Of a stretch of DNA of 5,639 bases, positions 1 to 5,639 are shown piece by piece. Source of the DNA: Acidobacteriota bacterium (lineage in GTDB: Bacteria > Acidobacteriota > Terriglobia > UBA7540); contig JAJYJL010000637.1 in assembly GCA_021789565.1 (NCBI GenBank), forward strand, positions 1-5,639. The letters run 5' to 3'. Within the stretch, counting starts at the first letter, position 1; the number at the start of each line of letters is the position of its first letter. The translations under genes and the position numbers were made by a program. The notes beneath the pieces were generated by a model. The model ran no database searches. It was given only the letters and a program-made list of their open reading frames with translations, and was not told where the DNA came from.

Positions 1-1
1 A

Positions 2-412
2 GGCTCGATCGTCATCACCGGATCAGTGCAGTCGGTGGCGGCCCAGCGCAATTCTGTGCACTACGTGGTCAGTAAACATGGATTGCTGGGTCTCACGCGA
101 TGCATCGCGCTCGATTATGGAAAACAGAATATCCGCGCGAACTGCGTCCTTCCCGGCGCAATCGATACACCCATGCTGCGATGGGCCGCAAATCTGGACG
201 GCCATCCGGAAAAGGTTCTGGAAGCCTGCGACAGCCTCCACCTGAGGGGGAAAATGGGTCAGCCGGAAGAAGTGGCGCACGTAATCGTGTTCCTGGCCAG
301 CGACCTGGCTTCGTTCATGACCGGCTCTGCCGTAATGGTCGAGGGCGGCCTGCTGGTTCCCGTCGGTGGAATGGCGTTTCAGCAATCCGGAACGGGATCA
401 ACCAAGGCTTAA
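2..412 (+). CDS. SDR-family NAD(P)-dependent oxidoreductase, C-terminal part (5' end outside window)
   Basis: The gene is open at the window's left edge; 136 codons are visible, ending at TAA 410-412. A classical SDR is about 250-260 residues, so roughly the first 120, including the TGxxxGIG cofactor loop, are missing. Visible SDR hallmarks, numbered from the first full codon, are: catalytic Ser8 in the ITGS strand end, Tyr21 and Lys25 in YVVSK (13 residues after the Ser, the usual spacing), the LPGAIDTPM segment that follows strand beta-6, the QPEEVAHVIVFLASD helix, and the TGSAVMVEGG C-terminal signature. These residues make it a cytoplasmic dehydrogenase/reductase with an intact active site. 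The substrate cannot be read from this half. The PGAIDTPMLRWAA segment recalls SDRs annotated as sugar (for example L-fucose-type) dehydrogenases, but this is from memory and weak. It lies 63 bp upstream of the GH38 gene on the same strand, so a shared transcript and a role in sugar catabolism are plausible. Confidence 0.93.
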   Translation, partial: GSIVITGSVQSVAAQRNSVHYVVSKHGLLGLTRCIALDYGKQNIRANCVLPGAIDTPMLRWAANLDGHPEKVLEACDSLHLRGKMGQPEEVAHVIVFLASDLASFMTGSAVMVEGGLLVPVGGMAFQQSGTGSTKA

Positions 413-464
413 CCGTCAGGTAGCCTTCCACACAGTATCCGCAGCACCGAAATGTACCGGACAC

Positions 465-470
465 AGGAGG
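465..470 (+). promoter_or_regulatory. Shine-Dalgarno sequence fixing the GH38 start at 476
   Basis: AGGAGG lies 5 nt before ATG 476, within the purine-rich run AGGAGGGG. It decides between two in-frame ATGs. The upstream ATG at 452 has no purine-rich ribosome site before it, would place this AGGAGG inside the coding region, and would add eight residues ahead of a normal signal-peptide n-region. The 413-475 spacer after the SDR stop shows no hairpin with a T-tract, so it reads as an intra-operon gap. Confidence 0.85.
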
Positions 471-475
471 GGATA

Positions 476-3400
476 ATGAGGATAAAGTGGCCCAATCGCT
501 TGCACGCTATGCTGCTGGCGGGCGTCGCACTTGTAATAATTGACGCGCCTTGCGGACTTGCCCGATCGTCCGCGCCGCAGGCCGCGTGGCAGCCAGTGTG
601 GAAGATTGGAACTTTCGACCACTCCTCTGCGGAGTTCCATGGCGGAGCGGCCGCCGCTCCCGTGGCGCCCTACATCGTGGGGAAGAGCGTACCGGACAAG
701 GACTGGTTCGCGTTCCAGCCAGGATCCGCAAATGGCTCATTCGGCCACCAGCCTCATCCCGTCGGCATTCAATTCAATCTTGCCGACAAGCCCCGCGGTG
801 TGTATCGGATGAAGATTGCTCTGCTGGTTGAGCATCCGCGGATCTCGGCCCTTGACGTTTCAATTAACGGCCACAGCGGTCGCTTTTATCAACACCCTAA
901 ACTCAACTACAACATGGGCGATATCAGCGGAGCCTTTTTCCCTGAATATTCCGCCGACACGATCACCTTTGATTTTCCTGCTCATTTTCTTGTGAAAGGG
1001 ACAAATAACGTCGTTCTCATAGCACGTGATGAACAAACAGCCGGAGACGAACCCACCATAGGCGGAACCCCGGCAGGCGACTCTGGCGTCGTGTATGACG
1101 CTCTTGAACTGGAACAACAGCCGGCAGGCCAATTTGAGACACGGGGAATCACAGCTTCCATCGTTCCAACTATTTTTTACCAAGACCAGGACGGGCAACT
1201 GCGCGAGATCGTGAACGTGTACGTGCGCTATAACGATCACCCTCGGACCGGCAACGTCGAACTCGACATCGGGGGGAAAACGTTCAGGCAAGCTATCTCG
1301 GCAGAGAGGGCCTTTGGCGAACAGAAAGCTCAGTTTGCCGTTCCGGAGCTTAAAAACGCCACGCAGGGAAAGGTAACCGTCACGATCAACGGCCGACGGC
1401 AAAGCTTTGCTCAGGAATTGAGACCCGGAAAGAAGTGGACATTTTTCGTCGTCCCCAACGAGCACCTGGACCTTGGCTATACCGACTATCAGGCAAAGGT
1501 GGCAGAGGTCCATGCCCGCGTGCTCGATGAGGCGATGGACCTGATCCGGAAACATCCGGACTTTCGTTACAGCGTGGACGGCTATTGGGAAATCCAGCAG
1601 TTTCTGGACGGGCGCACAGCGGCGGATAAAGAAAAGCTTGAGAAAATGTTAACGGACCGCAAAATCTTCATACCCGCTCAGTATGCCAGCCTGCTGACAG
1701 GCTTCCCGACCGCAGAAACACTGATCCATTCCTTGTATCCCAGCTACCAATTCAGCCGCAAGCACGGAACCCCGTTTGATTACGCGTCTATCACCGATGT
1801 GCCCTCTTACACATGGTCATATGCCTCTGTCCTCGCGGCGGCCGGCTTGAAATACTTTGTGGCAGCCAGCGATAACTACCGAGGCCCAATTCTTTTGCTC
1901 GGACACCTGAATGAAAGAACCCCCTTCTGGTGGCAGGGACCAGACGGATCAAAGGTTTTAATGTGGTACTCGCGGCACTATCACCAAATGCTGACTTTAT
2001 TCGGCATGCCGCCTCAGGTGGCGGCCGGGCACGACTCTCTGCCGGTCTTTTTACAAATGTACGAGCACCCCGGCTACAAATCAGACGCGGTGCTGCTGTA
2101 TGGTACGCAGCCGGAGAATCAGGACCTTTTCCCTCAGCAGGCCGAGCTGGTGGGGGAGTGGAACAGGATCTATGCCTATCCGAAGCTCGAATACTCGGGG
2201 TTCGAAAAGGCCATGACTTACATCGCCCAGCAATTTGGAAATGACATTCCAACCATCAGCGGCGATGGAGGGCCTTACTGGGAAGACGGAATTGCCTCCG
2301 ATGCCTTCTACGCAGCCATCGAGAGGAAGAACGAAAGCAGAGCGCTTTCGGCGGAGAAACTCTCGACCATCAGTTCACTCGTGGATTCCCGGATTGCTCC
2401 CGACCAAGACAAGTTGCGCCGGATGTGGAGAAACATGGTACTGATGGACGAGCACACATGGACGTCATACGAGAGTATCTCGAACCCCCACAGCGAAGAG
2501 TCGGTCGAGCAGCTCAAAGTCAAGGATTCCCGCGCCATCCGCGCGCAGTCGATTGTGGACAACGTCTTGCGACGCAGCATGGGATCGATCGCAGTTTCGA
2601 TTTCCGCCCCGCGCGGAACGCTGATTGCTTTCAATCCTTTGAACTGGCAACGCAGCGCACTGGTCGAGTTTGATTTGCCCAACGGCCGGGAACTTGTCGA
2701 TAAGACCACCAACCAAGCTGTTCCTTTTGAGGTGCTTTCAAGCGGTAAGGATTATCATCGCGTTCGTTTCATGGCGGCCGACGTTCCGGCGCTGGGTTAC
2801 AAAACCTACACGCTGAGGAAGACCAAGCCGAACCCGTCTAAATCGCAACCTACTATGGAGACAACTCTGGAAAGCCCTTACTACAAGGTCGAGCTTGACC
2901 CGCAAACGGGAGCCGTCCGGAGTATTTTTGACAAGCAACTGAACAAGGAACTAGTCGACGCCTCCAGTCCATACCGGTTTGATCAGTTCGTCGATGTTAC
3001 CGGGGCCGATCAACTGCCAAACCGCCTGGTGCAATATCGAACAGTTTCGCCCCTTCCTAAGCTGACTCCCCATGCTTCTGCCGACGGGGAGCTTGTCTCA
3101 GTTTTCAAGACTCCGTTTGGGACACGAGCGCGTATGGTGAGCTCTGCAACAAATACTCCGCGTATTGAAACCACCGTGCTGCTGTTCAATGACCAGAAAA
3201 AGATCGAATTCATCAACCGTATCAAGAAGAAGCGGGTCTTCAGCAAGGAAGCAGTGTATTTCGCGTTTCCATTTGCCATGTCCGGTCCTGAATTCCGTTA
3301 TGAAATCCAGAATGGCGATGTCAATCCAGCAAAGGACATGCTGCCGGGCGCGGGACTGGAATGGTTCTCGGTCCAGCACTGGGTTTCAGTTGAGCAAGGA

Positions 3401-4012
3401 AATGTCTCTGCCGCTGTTCTGCCACTTGATGCTTCAATGGTCACGCTGGGCGATATCGCCAGGGGGACATGGCCGACAGAATTCGGCAAACGTAAGGGGA
3501 CTATCTGTTCCTATGTTATGAATAACTACTGGGACACGAATTATCGTGGCGGCCAGGGCGGAGATTTCACTTTCCGATACGTCGTTACCAGTTCCCGGGC
3601 CACGGCCCCAACAGCCTTGAGCCGGCTTGGCTGGGAGGAAATGACACCACTGGAGATTAATGAGATTGTTTCGCAGGACAAGGCCATCAACGAAGCCGAG
3701 CCGTTGAGCGGATCAGAAGGGAGCTTCGTCAGTGTCAGAAACCCCGACGTGCTCCTTGATACATGGAAACAGGCAGAGGACGGCAATGGGACCATCATGC
3801 GGTTCCTGAATATGAGCGGGCAGTCTGGCGAAGTGAAAGTTACGACACCACTGCTCGACCTCAAGTCAGTCTGGATGTGCAACGCCATGGAAGCCAACCA
3901 GCACCAAATCTCAGGCGTCAGTGAGCACGGGTTCTCGTTCCAGGTCAGTCCACACCAGATTGTCACAGTAAGGGTCGAAGGTTCTCCGACGGTTTCTCCA
4001 CCTGCTCCGTAA
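476..4012 (+). CDS. Secreted glycoside hydrolase family 38 (alpha-mannosidase-like) with N-terminal PL4-type CBM-like domain
   Basis: This 1178-residue protein is predicted to be exported and to hydrolyse alpha-linked mannose or a related sugar. ATG 476 is chosen over ATG 452 because of the AGGAGG five bases before it. Residues 1 to about 29 form a Sec-type signal peptide: basic MRIKWPNRLH, hydrophobic AMLLAGVALVII, and likely cleavage after GLA; the Cys at 26 lacks a lipobox. Residues 38-215 (WQPVWKIGTFDHSSAEF onward) resemble the C-terminal CBM-like domain of rhamnogalacturonan lyases (PL4). A probable beta-sandwich linker covers about 216-320. The GH38 catalytic region begins at WTFFVVPNEHLDLGYTDY. 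Expected zinc ligands are His330 and Asp332 (HLDLGY), Asp441 (TDVPSYTW, also the presumed nucleophile) and His660 (DEHTW). GDGGPYWEDG (596-605) matches the conserved YW-G region before the middle helical domain. FNPLNW (719-724) opens the long C-terminal beta domain, which runs to the end. No frameshift is visible. The fold and family are well supported; the substrate is not, since the motifs differ from the classical HNDPGW and DPFG forms. It probably shares a transcript with the upstream SDR. Confidence 0.9.
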   Translation: MRIKWPNRLHAMLLAGVALVIIDAPCGLARSSAPQAAWQPVWKIGTFDHSSAEFHGGAAAAPVAPYIVGKSVPDKDWFAFQPGSANGSFGHQPHPVGIQFNLADKPRGVYRMKIALLVEHPRISALDVSINGHSGRFYQHPKLNYNMGDISGAFFPEYSADTITFDFPAHFLVKGTNNVVLIARDEQTAGDEPTIGGTPAGDSGVVYDALELEQQPAGQFETRGITASIVPTIFYQDQDGQLREIVNVYVRYNDHPRTGNVELDIGGKTFRQAISAERAFGEQKAQFAVPELKNATQGKVTVTINGRRQSFAQELRPGKKWTFFVVPNEHLDLGYTDYQAKVAEVHARVLDEAMDLIRKHPDFRYSVDGYWEIQQFLDGRTAADKEKLEKMLTDRKIFIPAQYASLLTGFPTAETLIHSLYPSYQFSRKHGTPFDYASITDVPSYTWSYASVLAAAGLKYFVAASDNYRGPILLLGHLNERTPFWWQGPDGSKVLMWYSRHYHQMLTLFGMPPQVAAGHDSLPVFLQMYEHPGYKSDAVLLYGTQPENQDLFPQQAELVGEWNRIYAYPKLEYSGFEKAMTYIAQQFGNDIPTISGDGGPYWEDGIASDAFYAAIERKNESRALSAEKLSTISSLVDSRIAPDQDKLRRMWRNMVLMDEHTWTSYESISNPHSEESVEQLKVKDSRAIRAQSIVDNVLRRSMGSIAVSISAPRGTLIAFNPLNWQRSALVEFDLPNGRELVDKTTNQAVPFEVLSSGKDYHRVRFMAADVPALGYKTYTLRKTKPNPSKSQPTMETTLESPYYKVELDPQTGAVRSIFDKQLNKELVDASSPYRFDQFVDVTGADQLPNRLVQYRTVSPLPKLTPHASADGELVSVFKTPFGTRARMVSSATNTPRIETTVLLFNDQKKIEFINRIKKKRVFSKEAVYFAFPFAMSGPEFRYEIQNGDVNPAKDMLPGAGLEWFSVQHWVSVEQGNVSAAVLPLDASMVTLGDIARGTWPTEFGKRKGTICSYVMNNYWDTNYRGGQGGDFTFRYVVTSSRATAPTALSRLGWEEMTPLEINEIVSQDKAINEAEPLSGSEGSFVSVRNPDVLLDTWKQAEDGNGTIMRFLNMSGQSGEVKVTTPLLDLKSVWMCNAMEANQHQISGVSEHGFSFQVSPHQIVTVRVEGSPTVSPPAP

Positions 4013-4122
4013 GGAAGACCGAAAGAAGGAATGCATGAACGGCGATTGAAGGGGTAAGATTCAGACGAGTGCTACCTGGGTCCTCTGTGCTTATCCTCAC
4101 GGGTATCACCATACGCGGCAAC

Positions 4123-4143
4123 GGCTTAAGCCTGGCAGATCTG
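4123..4143. repeat. Two adjacent perfect palindromes, operator-like
   Basis: GGCTTAAGCC (4123-4132) and CAGATCTG (4136-4143) are perfect inverted repeats of 10 and 8 bp, separated by 3 bp. They lie 20-40 bp upstream of the candidate -10 element, about where -35 and upstream contacts or a regulator site would be. The two differ in sequence, so they are not two copies of one operator, and an 8-bp palindrome is common by chance. A regulatory role is only a suggestion. Confidence 0.3.
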
Positions 4144-4160
4144 TCGCCATGCGGCTTGAT

Positions 4161-4169
4161 TGTTATACT
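4161..4169 (+). promoter_or_regulatory. Candidate extended -10 promoter for glgX
   Basis: TGTTATACT fits the sigma70-type extended -10 pattern (TGn followed by TATAAT) with one mismatch in the hexamer. A -35 at the proper 17-bp distance (CTGTCG, 4141-4146) matches TTGACA at only three of six positions, which is tolerable for an extended -10 promoter. Transcription would start near 4176, giving a leader of about 160 nt before the glgX ATG. It is the best promoter-like site I see in this gap, but it is unproven. Confidence 0.4.
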
Positions 4170-4337
4170 GCTGGCTGAGTAGGAATAACCAGGTGATTTA
4201 GATACCGGCCTCTGCCTCAACTGTTGTCCGGCGTTGTGCGCAGCATTAAAGCCGGCGCGTGAATTCAGACCCATTCGTGGGACGAAAACTGGACAACTGG
4301 AACGCAACATCAACTTACCGTAACTAAAGTTTCTTCC

Positions 4338-5639
4338 ATGCCGAAAGAACCCCATATATCAGGACCCAACGTTCCTGATCTGACTGAAAACCCAACCAAG
4401 GTCCAACCGGCTCGCCGGAGTGGTCCCAGCCCGGAAGAACTTGCCGAGCTCGATCGCCTGCTGAGTTTGTGTGAAGTCCAGTCTGTACGCTCCGGAGTTC
4501 CCTTCCCGTTGGGCGCGACGATCCGGGCAAACGGCGTCAACTTCGCGATTTTCAGCCGTCACTCCACGGGGGTACGGTTGGACCTTTTTAATCGGCCGGA
4601 GGATGCTGCACCGACCCGGACGATTCTGCTGAACCCAGCCAGAAACAAGACCGGAGACGTATGGCATGTGTGGCTGGAGGGCATTCGACCCGGACAGCTG
4701 TATGGTTATCGGTTCGCCGGACCTTATGCTCCGCACGAGGGCCATCGCTTTAATCCTGATAAGCTTGTGGTTGACACCTGTGCCACAGCGATTGCGCCGG
4801 TCCCTGGCCGCAGCTATCGCAAGGCGCTGGGCTACGATCCCGAATCCCCATTACGGGACCTGTCGTACTCGACTGCGGACAACGCCGCTACAGCCCCCAA
4901 GTGCGTCGTGACGCATCCCGATTTCAACTGGCAGGATGACCAGCCGCTCCGCCTGGCATGGGAATCTACTGTCATCTACGAGCTGCACGTGCGAGGCTTT
5001 ACGTTCCACCCCAGCGCAGGAGTCTCGTTTCCCGGTACGTACCATGGCCTGACCGAGAAGATCACTTATTTGAAGGAACTGGGAGTTTCCGCCGTTGAGC
5101 TGATGCCAGTGCAGGAATTCAACGAGTTCCACATGCCGCGTATCAACCCGCAGACCGGCAGACGCCTGCGGAATTATTGGGGATATGACCCAGTCAATTT
5201 TTTCGCGCCTAAGGCTTCATACGCCAGCGTTCGCGAGCAAGGCGCGCAGGTCCTGGAATTTAAAGAGATGGTCCGGGCTTTCCACCGCGCGGGGCTCGAG
5301 GTAATCGTGGACATCGTCTTCAACCATACAGTTGAAGGCAATGAGATGGGACCCACGGTGTGTTTCCGCGGAATTGACAACGCGATTTATTACTGGCTTG
5401 CCGAAAACAAACGCTACTACCGGGATTTCTCCGGCACCGGGCAAACGCTGAACGCCACGCACCCGGTCGTGCGTGATCTGATCCTGGACGCTTTGCGTTA
5501 CTGGGTGATCGAGATGCACGTGGACGGGTTCCGCTTTGATCTGGCGTCAGTGCTGGGTCGAGACCGGAACGGCAATGTCCTCTCGGATGCTCCCCTGCTG
5601 GAAAGGATTGCAGAGGATCCCATCCTCCGTGACGCAAAA
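4338..5639 (+). CDS. glgX: Glycogen debranching enzyme GlgX, N-terminal 434 codons (3' end outside window)
   Basis: This is a GH13 isoamylase-type enzyme that hydrolyses alpha-1,6 branch points of glycogen or phosphorylase limit dextrin in the cytoplasm. The frame is open from ATG 4338 to the right edge with no stop. ATG 4338 is the first start codon after the in-frame stop at 4260, but no good Shine-Dalgarno precedes it. Residues 1-53 are an extension: a Pro-rich stretch, then a likely helix (SPEELAELDRLLSL). CBM48 spans about 55-140, from PFPLGAT through GVNFAIFS to YGYRFAGPY and RFNPDK. The GH13 barrel begins at VIYELHVRGFT (212-222), followed by VELMPVQEF, NYWGYDP (279-285), region I DIVFNH (325-330) and region II DGFRFD with nucleophile Asp401. 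The acid/base Glu and the third catalytic Asp lie beyond the window; family members run about 650-750 residues, so about 60% is present. TreX or isoamylase are close alternative names. In many bacteria such genes sit near trehalose-forming treY/treZ, which cannot be checked here. Confidence 0.93.
   Translation, partial: MPKEPHISGPNVPDLTENPTKVQPARRSGPSPEELAELDRLLSLCEVQSVRSGVPFPLGATIRANGVNFAIFSRHSTGVRLDLFNRPEDAAPTRTILLNPARNKTGDVWHVWLEGIRPGQLYGYRFAGPYAPHEGHRFNPDKLVVDTCATAIAPVPGRSYRKALGYDPESPLRDLSYSTADNAATAPKCVVTHPDFNWQDDQPLRLAWESTVIYELHVRGFTFHPSAGVSFPGTYHGLTEKITYLKELGVSAVELMPVQEFNEFHMPRINPQTGRRLRNYWGYDPVNFFAPKASYASVREQGAQVLEFKEMVRAFHRAGLEVIVDIVFNHTVEGNEMGPTVCFRGIDNAIYYWLAENKRYYRDFSGTGQTLNATHPVVRDLILDALRYWVIEMHVDGFRFDLASVLGRDRNGNVLSDAPLLERIAEDPILRDAK

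Larger units (their letters stand above)
4013..4337. other. 325-bp intergenic region between GH38 gene and glgX
   Basis: No credible gene is seen on either strand. It contains two adjacent palindromes and an extended -10 element, listed separately. Other small structures are: an 8-nt tandem repeat (ACTGGACA then ACTGGAAC, 4288-4303); a weak hairpin with arms CCGGC 4228-4232 and GCCGG 4251-4255 around an 18-nt loop containing palindromic TGCGCA; and a 5-bp inverted repeat AACTT 4312-4316 / AAGTT 4327-4331 just before the glgX ATG. None is followed by a T-tract, so I call no intrinsic terminator for the GH38 transcript; termination could be factor-dependent. The gap length and promoter-like element suggest that glgX has its own promoter. 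Confidence 0.6.

Noticed and set aside
452..475. Upstream in-frame ATG at 452 as the GH38 start
   Set aside because: It has no ribosome site, places the strong AGGAGG inside the gene, and adds eight residues ahead of a normal signal-peptide n-region. ATG 476 is preferred.
551..565. Cys26 of the GH38 protein as a lipoprotein lipobox
   Set aside because: The preceding residues (DAP) do not fit the L-(A/S/T)-(G/A)-C pattern, so a signal-peptidase I site after GLA is more likely.
860..1555. 231-residue open frame on the minus strand
   Set aside because: It lies entirely opposite the GH38 gene, whose protein is recognisable across this stretch. The antisense product has no recognisable motif and looks like a shadow frame.
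1791..2252. 153-residue minus-strand open frame
   Set aside because: It is antisense to the GH38 catalytic region; its Arg/Ser/Pro-rich composition is typical of a shadow of GC-rich coding sequence.
4228..4255. CCGGC/GCCGG hairpin as a terminator or riboswitch
   Set aside because: The stem is only 5 bp with an 18-nt loop and no T-tract, and no known riboswitch core was recognised in the leader.
3963..4355. 130-residue minus-strand open frame spanning the intergenic gap
   Set aside because: It overlaps the ends of both flanking genes, has no recognised motif or signal, and there is no independent sign of coding, so it was not called as a gene. It is the only candidate in the gap and could be tested by conservation.

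Overview
The window holds three co-directional (+) protein genes from a moderately GC-rich bacterium, and two of them run off the window edges. In order they are: the C-terminal half of a short-chain dehydrogenase/reductase (SDR); a complete, probably secreted 1178-residue glycoside hydrolase family 38 (GH38, alpha-mannosidase-type) protein with an unusual N-terminal domain; and the first 434 codons of a glycogen debranching enzyme (glgX, GH13 with an N-terminal CBM48). No RNA gene, mobile element, CRISPR array or convincing terminator was seen. The source cannot be fixed from sequence alone. The large exported GH38 with a rhamnogalacturonan-lyase-like domain, plus glycogen metabolism, suits a soil or plant-litter polysaccharide degrader such as an Acidobacteriota member, but that is a low-confidence inference.

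Layout: the SDR ends at 412. Only 63 bp separate it from the GH38 start at 476, which follows a near-perfect Shine-Dalgarno sequence; no terminator lies between, so the two are probably co-transcribed. GH38 ends at 4012. A 325-bp non-coding gap follows, holding two adjacent perfect palindromes (4123-4132 and 4136-4143) and an extended -10 promoter-like element (4161-4169). glgX then starts at 4338 and is probably a separate transcription unit.

Function: the first two genes look like a small carbohydrate-use module. An exported enzyme would trim glycans outside the cytoplasm, and a cytoplasmic SDR may oxidise a released sugar or a derivative. The GH38 protein starts with a domain resembling the C-terminal carbohydrate-binding-like domain of family 4 polysaccharide lyases (rhamnogalacturonan lyases), which hints at plant cell wall material, but the substrate is not proven. 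glgX belongs to intracellular glycogen/maltodextrin turnover and has no evident link to the upstream pair beyond carbohydrate metabolism.

The most notable item is the domain architecture and the divergent active-site motifs of the GH38 protein. I found no evidence of a wholly new system.
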